Shown piece by piece: positions 7,506 through 15,282 of a stretch of DNA of 48,570 nucleotides. The notes beneath the pieces are model-generated. The model did no database searches and had not been told where the DNA came from. It saw only the letters and a list, made by a program, of their open reading frames with translations. This stretch comes from Candidatus Magasanikiibacteriota bacterium (GTDB lineage: Bacteria; Patescibacteriota; Patescibacteriia; Magasanikbacterales; GWA2-37-8): positions 1 to 48,570 of the forward strand of contig JAHFHZ010000001.1 of NCBI GenBank assembly GCA_023246715.1, written 5' to 3'. Both the position numbers and the translations under genes were made by a program. Positions within the stretch are counted from its first letter, which is position 1. Each line of letters opens with the position of its first letter.

Positions 7506-10500
7506 ATGTACTTGAAGCGATTGGAAATTCAAGGCTTTAAATCGTTTGCAGCCCGCACCGTTTTGGATTTTTTGCCGCCCGCCAGCGGTGTTTTTAGTGT
7601 TACCGCGGTGGTGGGGCCAAACGGTTCGGGAAAATCTAATATTACCGACGCGCTACGCTGGGTAATGGGGGAAACGAGTCTTAAAAATATCCGCGGCAAG
7701 AAAAGTGAAGATGTCATTTTTAGTGGCTCGGCGGGGCGCGGGGCGTTGTCCGCGGCCGAGGTGACAATGACGTTGGATAATGGCGAGCGAGCGTTGCCGG
7801 AATTTGATTTTCCAGAGGTGGTGATTACCCGGCGATTGTACCGCTCCGGCGAGAGCGAGTATTTGATTAACGGTCAGGGGGCTCGGCTTTTGGACATTCG
7901 TTTGCTGTTGGCGCAAGCGCAATGCGCTGAAAATTCGTATAGCATCGTGAGCCAGGGTATGATCGATCGCTTGTTGACGGTGTCCACGGCCGAACGGAAA
8001 GATTTTTTTGATGAGGCGGCCGGAATTAAGGAATTTCAAATCAAGCGCCACCAGGCCGAATTAAAACTGGCGCGCGCGAGCGAGAACATGGGGCAAGCGG
8101 AAAATTTGCTTAAGGAAGTCGCACCGCGTTTGAAGCTGCTCACTAAACAAGTGAAAAAATTGGAACAGCGCCAGGAGCTCCAAGAACAACTGAGTGATAC
8201 GCAGGAATTATATTACGCCACCTTGTACCGCCAGAGCGCTAGCGAAGGTGAACAGTTAATTGGTGAATTGAAATTGGTGGAAGCTGAATACCGGGAAATT
8301 TTTCAAACCCTTACCAATGTACAACAAGAGCTCTCTGGCCTGGCTCGAGCGGCCTCGCGGGAAGAGCGTTTCGGCCAGCTGCAGCGACAACACCAAGAAG
8401 CGGTGAATATTAAGAACGATGTCGAGCGGCGCTTGGCGATTATTGCCGGACAGTTGCATACCGAGTATCGAGCGGCTGGTCGGCAAGATATTAATTGGCT
8501 GACCGATAAATTAGCCGGTTTAAAAACCGAGATTGAACGCCTGCAGGCGGAGTTGGGTGCGCTTTTGCCAGAGTTGCGCCGTTTGAATGGCGACAGCGCG
8601 CAGGTGCGCCGCGAGAGCGAGCTGCTGTCGGCCGAACGCCAGGCGGCAGCGGCAAAATTAGCTGGTTTGCAAAATGCGCTTTTACAAGGTGAAAGCGAAC
8701 GGCAGCTGTGGAATTTATCTGGGCTTTCGACGGTTCAAGCGATTCTTAAAGAACGACAGCGTTTTGGCAAAGTGTATGGTTTGTTAGCGGAGCTTGGTGA
8801 AGTAGATGAACGGTATCGCCTGGCCCTGGAAGTGGCGGCCGGGAGCCATTTAACGTCGTTGGTGGTGGAAGACGAAACTGTCGCGCGGCAGGCAATTGAA
8901 TACTTACGTTCGGAACGCCTGGGCGTGGCCACTTTTTTACCGTTAAACAAGATTGCTGCCCGAGCCGGAATTCCCGATCGAGCGCCGAGTGAAGATGGTG
9001 TGGTAGGGCTTGCTTTACAATTGGTGCGTTTCGACCAAAAATTCGCTCAAATTTTTGCCTTTATTTTTGGTTCTACGATAGTGATGGAGGATTTACGCGC
9101 CGCCGAACGCTTGGGGGTGGGGCGCGCCCGCATGGTGACCGTGGCGGGGGATTTACTCGAAAAAAGCGGTGTGATTAAAGGCGGGTTCCGGCAGCGCCGA
9201 CCGTTGGTTGGTTTTAGCGCGCGTTTGAGCGATTCCGGCAGCGCGGCGAGCGAGGCGCTGCGCGAAGAAGCCGCTGAATTGGAGCGTTTTATTAAACAGT
9301 GCGATGAGAAAATTATCGGATTAAACGCGCGGCTGCTGGCCGCTCAAGTGGCCGAAGAAAAAGCCGCGCTTAAACACCAGTTATTGCAAGACCAATTGAC
9401 GGCGCTTACCGTGGAAAGCAAAGGTTTGGAAAACGAACAAGCCCAGCTCGCTATGACTCCCGAGCAATACGGGCAGCAGTTACAGCGAGCAACCGCCGAA
9501 CAGACGGCGTTGCGTGCTGAATTGGCAGGAGCTGAGCAAGTGGTGGTGGCGCAAGAGAGTGAGCTACAGCAATTTAACGCCGAAGAAGAACGCAAGAAAC
9601 AAAAAGTGTTCGCGTTGCAGGATGAATTGCAAACCCGCCAGACGGCGGTGAATGCCACTTTGAATCGACGTAATGATTTCAAGATCGCTTTGACCAAAGT
9701 GGAAACCCACCGCGAAGATTTGGTGTTAGAAATTCAAAATGAATTAGGCTTATCGGCGCAGAGTTTGGTTGAGCGGCGCGCGGCGGCCACCAAGCCGCCG
9801 GATACTGGTGAATTACAACAGGCAATCCAAAAATTAAAATATCAACTAAGCTTAATTGGTGGAATCGACGAAGAGGTGGCAACTGAATATTCTACCGTGA
9901 AAGAACGTCATGATTTTTTGGTCAACCAGTTAGCGGATCTTACCAAGGCGCGGGCGGATTTAACGGTGATGATTGAACAATTGGATGATTTGATGAAGAA
10001 AAAGCGAGGGGTGGCGTTCAAAAAAATTCGTAAGGAATTTTCACGCTATTTTAAAATTTTGTTTGAGGGCGGTTCGGCTGACTTAGAAGAAATTTATGGT
10101 GAGGAACCGGCTGAAGAACAACCCCCTGCCGAATCTGCGCTGGCTCCAGATTTGGCCGAGCAGCCAGCAGCAACTAAAGGCCGCGGCGAAAAGATTTTGA
10201 CTGGCATCGATATTATTGCGAATCCGCCGGGTAAAAAAATTAAGTATCTGAACGCGTTGTCGGGTGGTGAGCGCACGCTCACCTCGATTGCCTTGATTTC
10301 GGCGATTTTGGCCACTAACCCCTCGCCGTTCGTGGTGCTCGACGAAGTAGAAGCGGCGCTCGACGAGGCTAACACCGAGCGGTTCGTGCGGATTATGCGG
10401 GAATTGGCCCGGCAATCGCAATTTATCGTGATTACGCATAATCGGGTAACCATGCACGCGGTCGATGCCCTGTATGGCGTGGTAATGAAGGGGGACGGGG

Positions 10501-10571
10501 TTTCACAACTCCTGAGCGTTAAAATTGATGCCGCCCAAACCATTGCCGAGTCCGCCCCAGTTGACAAATAG
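7506..10571 (+). CDS. smc: Chromosome segregation ATPase SMC
   Basis: A 1021-residue SMC protein, which dimerises through its hinge and with kleisin partners organises the chromosome. Walker A is GPNGSGKS at residues 37-44. A first coiled coil covers roughly 165-385. The hinge is about 400-560 (GVATFLPL, then VTVAGDLLEKSGVIKGG). A second coiled coil reaches about 850. The signature LSGGERTLTS lies near residue 918 and Walker B FVVLDEVEAALDEAN near 942. It is about 150 residues shorter than typical bacterial SMC (about 1170-1190), mostly in the coiled coils. It precedes rpsP-khpA-trmD, a common bacterial order, here without ftsY, ffh or rimM. The start at 7506 fits the promoter and the canonical MYLKRLEIQGFKSF opening. 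Confidence 0.97.
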   Translation: MYLKRLEIQGFKSFAARTVLDFLPPASGVFSVTAVVGPNGSGKSNITDALRWVMGETSLKNIRGKKSEDVIFSGSAGRGALSAAEVTMTLDNGERALPEFDFPEVVITRRLYRSGESEYLINGQGARLLDIRLLLAQAQCAENSYSIVSQGMIDRLLTVSTAERKDFFDEAAGIKEFQIKRHQAELKLARASENMGQAENLLKEVAPRLKLLTKQVKKLEQRQELQEQLSDTQELYYATLYRQSASEGEQLIGELKLVEAEYREIFQTLTNVQQELSGLARAASREERFGQLQRQHQEAVNIKNDVERRLAIIAGQLHTEYRAAGRQDINWLTDKLAGLKTEIERLQAELGALLPELRRLNGDSAQVRRESELLSAERQAAAAKLAGLQNALLQGESERQLWNLSGLSTVQAILKERQRFGKVYGLLAELGEVDERYRLALEVAAGSHLTSLVVEDETVARQAIEYLRSERLGVATFLPLNKIAARAGIPDRAPSEDGVVGLALQLVRFDQKFAQIFAFIFGSTIVMEDLRAAERLGVGRARMVTVAGDLLEKSGVIKGGFRQRRPLVGFSARLSDSGSAASEALREEAAELERFIKQCDEKIIGLNARLLAAQVAEEKAALKHQLLQDQLTALTVESKGLENEQAQLAMTPEQYGQQLQRATAEQTALRAELAGAEQVVVAQESELQQFNAEEERKKQKVFALQDELQTRQTAVNATLNRRNDFKIALTKVETHREDLVLEIQNELGLSAQSLVERRAAATKPPDTGELQQAIQKLKYQLSLIGGIDEEVATEYSTVKERHDFLVNQLADLTKARADLTVMIEQLDDLMKKKRGVAFKKIRKEFSRYFKILFEGGSADLEEIYGEEPAEEQPPAESALAPDLAEQPAATKGRGEKILTGIDIIANPPGKKIKYLNALSGGERTLTSIALISAILATNPSPFVVLDEVEAALDEANTERFVRIMRELARQSQFIVITHNRVTMHAVDALYGVVMKGDGVSQLLSVKIDAAQTIAESAPVDK

Positions 10572-10590
10572 CCCTATTATGAGGTATAAC
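10561..10590 (+). promoter_or_regulatory. rpsP promoter, with -35 inside the 3' end of smc
   Basis: TTGACA (10561-10566), 18-base spacer, TATAAC (10585-10590). The -35 overlaps the last smc codons. Confidence 0.75.
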
Positions 10591-10596
10591 AGCAGC

Positions 10597-10703
10597 GCTC
10601 TCTATCAATTGTAGGACACGACTACAATTCACCTCGTGGCGGTAATAGCCGCCAGAATTAGTTTTAATACTCAATTTTTCTAACACCTAAACAGTAATCA
10701 TGT
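10597..10703 (+). promoter_or_regulatory. Structured ~105-nt leader of rpsP
   Basis: Two hairpins: AATTGTAG/CTACAATT (about 10607-10629) and GGCGG/CCGCC (about 10639-10654). It lies between the rpsP promoter and start codon, so it could affect translation. It matches no ribosomal-protein leader I know. Confidence 0.4.
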
Positions 10704-11042
10704 ATGTTAACGATTCGTTTGCAGCGCGTGGGTAAGCTTAAGAAACCGACCTATCGCCTGATTGTTTCGGAAAAAACCAAAGACACCCAGGGAACCTATG
10801 TGGAACTGTTGGGTAGTTTTAACCCGCATGTTAAAGAAAACGCCTTTCAGCCCAAGGCTGAGCGGATTGCGTATTGGCTCAGCAAAGGGGCGACCACTTC
10901 AACTACCGTGAACGATTTGCTCACTAAAGCCGGTTTGATCAAAAAATCAGAAAAGCGCCGCTCGGTATTTTTGAGCAAGAAGCGAGCCGCCAAGCTGGCG
11001 GCGAAAAAACAGGCTGCTGTGGAAAAAGCTCCGGCCGCGTAA
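10704..11042 (+). CDS. rpsP: 30S ribosomal protein bS16
   Basis: A 112-residue small-subunit ribosomal protein that assembles early on 16S rRNA. The N-terminal core MLTIRLQRVGKLKKPTYR and GSFNPH are diagnostic of bS16, and AERIAYWLSKGA is the conserved C-terminal helix. The last ~30 residues are a Lys/Ala-rich extension (KKRAAKLAAKKQAAVEKAPAA-like composition), common in this family. It sits between smc and khpA, the usual neighbourhood, with its own promoter starting inside smc. The identification is certain. Confidence 0.98.
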   Translation: MLTIRLQRVGKLKKPTYRLIVSEKTKDTQGTYVELLGSFNPHVKENAFQPKAERIAYWLSKGATTSTTVNDLLTKAGLIKKSEKRRSVFLSKKRAAKLAAKKQAAVEKAPAA

Positions 11043-11044
11043 GA

Positions 11045-11074
11045 TTGACCCGACGATTGTTTTTGTTGTATACT
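11045..11074 (+). promoter_or_regulatory. khpA promoter
   Basis: TTGACC (11045-11050), 18-base spacer, TATACT (11069-11074), directly after the rpsP stop. An ~75-base leader precedes the khpA ATG. Confidence 0.7.
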
Positions 11075-11154
11075 AAATACGCAGTGCTGGTGACACTCGG
11101 TGCCACTTTGTCGACAGACTGTTAGTTCAGACAATTTAGGTTACGAATAATGAT

Positions 11155-11490
11155 ATGGAAGCAGATCAAATGTTTGTTGAAACAGTCGTGAAAGCGATTG
11201 TGAACAATCCAGACGGAGTCAAAACCGTGCGCACGATTGACGAGCGCGGGGTACTGATCACCCTGGATGTTGATCCCTCCGACATGGGTTACGTCATTGG
11301 CCGCCAAGGCCAGACGGCCCGCTCAATCCGGACGCTCCTTAAGATCGTCGGCGCCAAACACAACGCCCGCGTGAATCTTAAGATCAACGAACCGGTTGGC
11401 GGACGGGGCCCCGGCCACCGCTCAATGCCAATGGATCAAATGGACAATCAAACGGTTGATACGAGTGCCGTTGATAACCTCGGTATCTAA
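11155..11490 (+). CDS. khpA: KH-domain RNA-binding protein KhpA
   Basis: A 111-residue small RNA chaperone of the KhpA (YlqC) family, which binds structured RNAs and in other bacteria pairs with KhpB/Jag. One KH domain covers about residues 8-80, with the RNA-gripping GxxG loop in VIGRQGQTARSIRTLL. The family is usually about 75-80 residues; here a Gly/Pro/Met-rich tail of about 30 residues follows. Position between rpsP and trmD is the classical one (rimM, often in between, is absent). A few Shine-Dalgarno-like bases precede the ATG. Confidence 0.93.
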   Translation: MEADQMFVETVVKAIVNNPDGVKTVRTIDERGVLITLDVDPSDMGYVIGRQGQTARSIRTLLKIVGAKHNARVNLKINEPVGGRGPGHRSMPMDQMDNQTVDTSAVDNLGI

Positions 11491-11560
11491 TCCGAGCGGA
11501 ATAGTCAGTAGACTTTTGAAGCCATCCTGGTGTACAATCGGGGTGGTTTTATTTTTACCT

Positions 11561-12325
11561 ATGCAATTCGACATCCTGACTATTTTTCCCGATTTGATCC
11601 ACCATTACGCGGCCGACAGTATTTTGGGTAAAGCCCAGCGCGCGGGAGCGGTTAAAATTGTTGCCCATAATTTTCGCGATTACGCGCCAGATAAGCACCA
11701 TCGGGTAGATGACCGCCCCTACGGCGGGGGGCCGGGGATGATTTTGCAGGTTCAGCCGATTTTTGAATGCTTAAAAAGCATCAAAGCTTTATCACCAAAA
11801 GCTCTCAAAAATGTCCTGCCCGTGAAAACGGGCATCCAGAAACGGACGCTGAATTCTCGCTTGCGGGGGAATGACAAGACCAAAATTATTATTTTGGATC
11901 CCGCCGGGAAAAAGTTTGATCAACGGTTGGCCGAAAAATACAGCAAACTGGATCGTTTGGTGTTGATCGCCGGGCGCTATGAAGGTTTTGATGAACGGGT
12001 TTATAAATTGGCCGATGAACGAGTGTCGGTAGGGGAGTATGTGTTGGCGGGTGGGGAGTTACCCGCGCTCACGATTGTCGAGGCCGTGGCGCGTTTGATT
12101 CCAGGGGTGCTTGGCAACACGGCGTCGTTGAAAGAAGAAACGTTCAGCAAGATTAAAGTTAATAAAAAAAAGTCATTAGGCATTAGTCATTTGGATTTAG
12201 ACATTTCCAAAGAGTATCCGCAGTATACCCGCCCCGAAGATTTTATGGGTTGGAAAGTGCCCTCGGTTTTGATGAGCGGGGATCATAAAAAAATTCTGGA
12301 GTGGCGGAAGAAAAAGCAAAAATAA
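11561..12325 (+). CDS. trmD: tRNA (guanine(37)-N1)-methyltransferase TrmD with repeat-derived insertions
   Basis: A 254-residue SPOUT methyltransferase that makes m1G37 in tRNAs and prevents +1 frameshifting. Conserved segments are VDDRPYGGGPGM (residues 49-60), GRYEGFDERV and the trefoil-knot motif VGEYVLAGGELPALT; YTRPEDF follows later. Two oddities: residues about 84-105 are encoded by an inserted palindromic repeat (11813-11875), the same repeat that interrupts the 16S gene; and a second extra segment (about 200-220) before YPQYTRP is encoded by simple TCATT-rich sequence. The C-terminal tRNA-binding domain is shorter than in E. coli TrmD. Both insertions keep the frame and leave the motifs intact, so the enzyme may be active. 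The ATG at 11561 matches the family start. Confidence 0.96.
   Translation: MQFDILTIFPDLIHHYAADSILGKAQRAGAVKIVAHNFRDYAPDKHHRVDDRPYGGGPGMILQVQPIFECLKSIKALSPKALKNVLPVKTGIQKRTLNSRLRGNDKTKIIILDPAGKKFDQRLAEKYSKLDRLVLIAGRYEGFDERVYKLADERVSVGEYVLAGGELPALTIVEAVARLIPGVLGNTASLKEETFSKIKVNKKKSLGISHLDLDISKEYPQYTRPEDFMGWKVPSVLMSGDHKKILEWRKKKQK
11813..11875. repeat. In-frame palindromic repeat inserted in trmD (copy 1)
   Basis: Two hairpins in tandem (CCCGTGAAAACGGG, then the TCTCGC...GCGGGGGA pair) bounded by GTC(C)T/ATGAC ends. By hand alignment it differs from the 16S copy at about 9 of about 64 positions. It encodes the peptide beginning VLPVKTGIQ within TrmD. Confidence 0.85.
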
Positions 12326-12366
12326 TTGCTAATTACACTTGAGTTTTAGCTTTGTATCAAGACTAT

Positions 12367-12963
12367 ATGTCAGATTTAAAATCAATTGCCAATTTCTTAT
12401 TTGAAGTTGGAATTTTATCTAAAACTCCGCGCAGCGGGTTTCATTTTTTGGGCAGCGGTAGCCAAAGCGTGGCTGAACATAGTTTTCGCACCGCGTTTGT
12501 CGGTTACACGTTGGCCATGATGGATGGGCAGGTGGACTCAGGCAAGGTGATTAAAATGTGCTTGGTGCATGATTTGGCCGAAGGCCGCGTGTCGGATTTG
12601 AATTACGTGCATCAAAAATATACGAAACGGTTTGAAGAAAAAGCGATCGGCGAGCTCGCCGCCACCTTGCCATTTGGCGAAGATTTAAAGCAGTCGTTTC
12701 TTGAACACGAAGAACGCCTGACTAAAGAAGCACTCTACGTGAAAGATGCCGACAATATTGAATGGATTTTATCGTTGAAAGAACAAGTTGATATTGGTAA
12801 TACGCGCGCGAAAGAATGGATCGATTTGGCGGTGCCACGATTGAAAACCGAACAGGGCCGCGAGCTGGTTAAACAGATACTCGAAACCGATTCGAACGAG
12901 TGGTGGTTTGGCGATGGGAAGGACGAGTGGTGGGTGAATCGCACCGGGCCCGTGAGCGCCTAG
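12367..12963 (+). CDS. HD-domain phosphohydrolase, YfbR/HDDC2-like (probable 5'-deoxynucleotidase)
   Basis: A 198-residue metal-dependent phosphohydrolase of the HD_3 group, whose characterised relatives remove phosphate from deoxynucleoside monophosphates. Metal ligands are visible: His in SVAEHSFRTA (about residue 37), the HD pair in CLVHDLAEGRVSD (about 68-69) and Asp in YVKDADNIEW (about 126). Length is normal for the family. Its C-terminal tail is Trp-rich (EWWFGDGKDEWWVNRT). The TTG 15 bases upstream is possible but the ATG at 12367 gives the usual family N-terminus. It follows trmD by 41 bases and may be co-transcribed. The substrate is inferred from the family. Confidence 0.85.
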   Translation: MSDLKSIANFLFEVGILSKTPRSGFHFLGSGSQSVAEHSFRTAFVGYTLAMMDGQVDSGKVIKMCLVHDLAEGRVSDLNYVHQKYTKRFEEKAIGELAATLPFGEDLKQSFLEHEERLTKEALYVKDADNIEWILSLKEQVDIGNTRAKEWIDLAVPRLKTEQGRELVKQILETDSNEWWFGDGKDEWWVNRTGPVSA

Positions 12964-12983
12964 TTTATCCACACTTGTACCCC

Positions 12984-13013
12984 TTGACAGGGCTTGGCGA
13001 ATTAACCTATACT
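12984..13013 (+). promoter_or_regulatory. 16S rRNA promoter
   Basis: TTGACA (12984-12989), 18-base spacer, TATACT (13008-13013), starting 20 bases after the HD gene stop and about 350 bases before mature 16S. Confidence 0.75.
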
Positions 13014-13361
13014 GGTGAAGCAAATTTAACCACTACAACCGCCGTCCAAGCAACTTACAATTGACGCCCCTTCTAAGTCGCATCGAGAGCTGTCCGTGAA
13101 CCCGCGGACTATTCTGTAGAGTGATACTGGAAAGAAAAAAGAGCTACCAACGTTTGGTGTCTCTTTTTTCTTTCCCTACCAGGGAAAGAAAGATCATTGA
13201 CAACATTAAAGGTGATAAAAACCACAAACAGTCAACTGTCGTGAGATAGTTGAACGGTCTATCCTTTAAAATAAGATTTTATGTCGGGCCATTGCCCGGC
13301 ATGGAACCCCTTATAAATCCAAATCACAACAACACAACCCTTTCCTCCGGGAAAGGTATCA
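13014..13361 (+). promoter_or_regulatory. 16S rRNA leader with large hairpins
   Basis: A non-coding leader. The main structure is a 15-bp hairpin, 13129-13143 with 13161-13175 (GGAAAGAAAAAAGAG/CTCTTTTTTCTTTCC, with an inner TACCAA/TTGGTG stem). Smaller stems occur at about 13225-13250, 13282-13300 (CGGGC/GCCCG) and 13338-13354 (CTTTCCTCCGGGAAAG) just before the 16S 5' end. They probably guide rRNA maturation. Confidence 0.55.
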
Positions 13362-13463
13362 AACTTTTATTGAGAGTTTGATCCTAGCTCAGGATGAATG
13401 CTGGCGGCGTGTTTAAGGCATGCAAGTCGAGCGACGTGCTTTCTAGCACTAAGGTTTTAATTT

Positions 13464-13527
13464 GTCATGCCCGTGAAAACGGGCATCCACAAAACGGACA
13501 CTGGATTCCCGCCTACGCGGGAATGAC
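13464..13527. repeat. Palindromic repeat inserted in 16S rRNA (copy 2)
   Basis: GTCAT...ATGAC ends, with the hairpins GCCCGTGAAAACGGGC and TTCCCGCCTACGCGGGAA inside. It extends the tip of a stem formed by CTAGCACT (13443-13450) and AGTGCTAG (13542-13549). Same family as the repeat in trmD; such repeats with CGGGAATGAC ends occur in many bacterial genomes. Confidence 0.88.
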
Positions 13528-14202
13528 ACGATTGAAGCTTGAGTGCTAGAGAGTTACGAGCGGCAAACGGGTGAGTAACACATTGGTAACCTACCTTGAA
13601 GTCAGGGATAGCCCGCCGAAAGGCGGATTAATACCTGATAGCCATGCGGGGGCATAAGCCATTCGCATGTAAAGATTTATTGCTTCAAGAGGGGCCTATG
13701 GCCTATCAGCTAGTTGGCGGGGTAATGGCCCACCAAGGCTACGACGGGTAGCAGGCGTGAGAGCGCGACCTGCCTCACTGGGACTGAGATACTGCCCAGA
13801 CATCTACGGATGGCTGCAGTCGAGAATATTCCTCAATGGCCGAAAGGCTGAAGGAGCGACGCCGCGTGTAGGATGAAGGTCTTCGGATTGTAAACTACTT
13901 TTATATGGGACGAATTCGTGACGGTACCATAGGAATAAGAGGTTGCTAACTCTGTGCCAGCAGCAGCGGTAATACAGAGACCTCAAGCATTATCCGGATT
14001 TATTGGGCGTAAAGCGTCCGCAGGTTCCGCACTTAGTCCGGCGTTAAAACCCAGAGCTCAACTCTGGGACAGCGCTGGATACTGGTGCGGTAGAGGGCGG
14101 GAAAGGCGAACGGAATTGCCGGTGTAGTCGTAATAAGCGCTGATATCGGCAAGAACACCAAATGCGAAGGCAGTTCGCTGGAACGCACCTGACACTCAGG
14201 GA

Positions 14203-14250
<48 letters not shown>

Positions 14251-14325
14251 CTAAACGATGTGCACTAGGTATTGGCAGTATCGACCCTGCCAGTGCCGTT
14301 TAAAAAAGCTAACGCGTTAAGTGCA

Positions 14326-14367
<42 letters not shown>

Positions 14368-14368
14368 A

Positions 14369-14413
<45 letters not shown>

Positions 14414-14618
14414 GTAAGCGTGGAACCTTACCTGGGTTTGACATGTAGCTGCAAGCCACCAGAAATGGAGGCCGCCTTCGAGGGTGCTACACAGGTGCTG
14501 CATGGTTGCCGTCAGCTCGTGCCGTGAGGTGTACCATTAAGTTGGGAAACGAGCGCAACCCACGCCGTGTGTTAAATGAACACACGGGACCGCCCGGCCC
14601 AAAGCGCAGTATGCGCAA

Positions 14619-14722
14619 TGATCAATTACCAATTTTCAATTTTCATTAAATTTTCAATGTTTCAATCCACAATTGTGTAGTTGATCATTGATTGGAAATT
14701 GTAAATTGGTAATTGAAAATTG
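14619..14722. repeat. AT-rich inverted repeat inserted in 16S rRNA
   Basis: Arms CAATTACCAATTT (14623-14635) and AAATTGGTAATTG (14703-14715) enclose further AATTTTCAATT-type repeats and TGATCAA/TTGATCA. GC-rich rRNA stems (GCGCAGTATGCGC, GCGCGATAGCGCG) abut both ends. No ORF is inside. Confidence 0.8.
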
Positions 14723-15098
14723 AGCGCGATAGCGCGTTTCGGGCCGGGAGGAAGGAGTGGACGACGTCAAATCAGCATGGCTCTTACATCCAGGGCTACA
14801 CACATGCTACAATGGCCGGTACAATGGGTCGCGAAGCCGCGAGGCGGAGCCAATCCCATCAAAACCGGTCTCAGTTCAGATTGCAGGCTGCAACTCGCCT
14901 GCATGAAGCCGGAATCGCTAGTAAACGCATATCAGCCACGGTGCGTTGAATACGTTCTCGGGTCTTGTACTCACCGCCCGTCACACCACGGGAGTTGGCA
15001 ATGCGCAAAGTCCCTTCGGGATTAACGCAGGGTCAATGACTAGGGTGAAGTCGTAACAAGGCATGGGTAGCGGAAGCTGCTCATGGATCACCTCCTTT

Positions 15099-15235
15099 CT
15101 GGAGAAACTCTGTCGGAAGACAGTGAATCTTCGTCGATAGGATTCTGGCAACAGAATTTCTAATGGAGGATAGATTGGCAGACGCATTAGGATTATGCGA
15201 AGCTAGGTTTTTATCACCTTTAGTGAAGTCAATAC
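15099..15235 (+). other. 16S rRNA 3' trailer
   Basis: Between the 16S 3' end and the terminator. It contains small stems (TCTGTC/GACAGT, GATTCTGGCAACAGAATT, CGCATTAGGATTATGCG) that may take part in maturation. No tRNA is found. Confidence 0.5.
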
Positions 15236-15267
15236 AAAACACCCCTTGATCGGGGTGTTTTGTTTTT
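15236..15267 (+). terminator. Terminator of the solitary 16S transcript
   Basis: Arms AAAACACCCC and GGGGTGTTTT around a short loop, followed by TGTTTTT. It ends transcription before any 23S gene. On the other strand it could also serve the convergent coiled-coil gene. Confidence 0.85.
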
Positions 15268-15282
15268 GAGTATTTTTATTTG

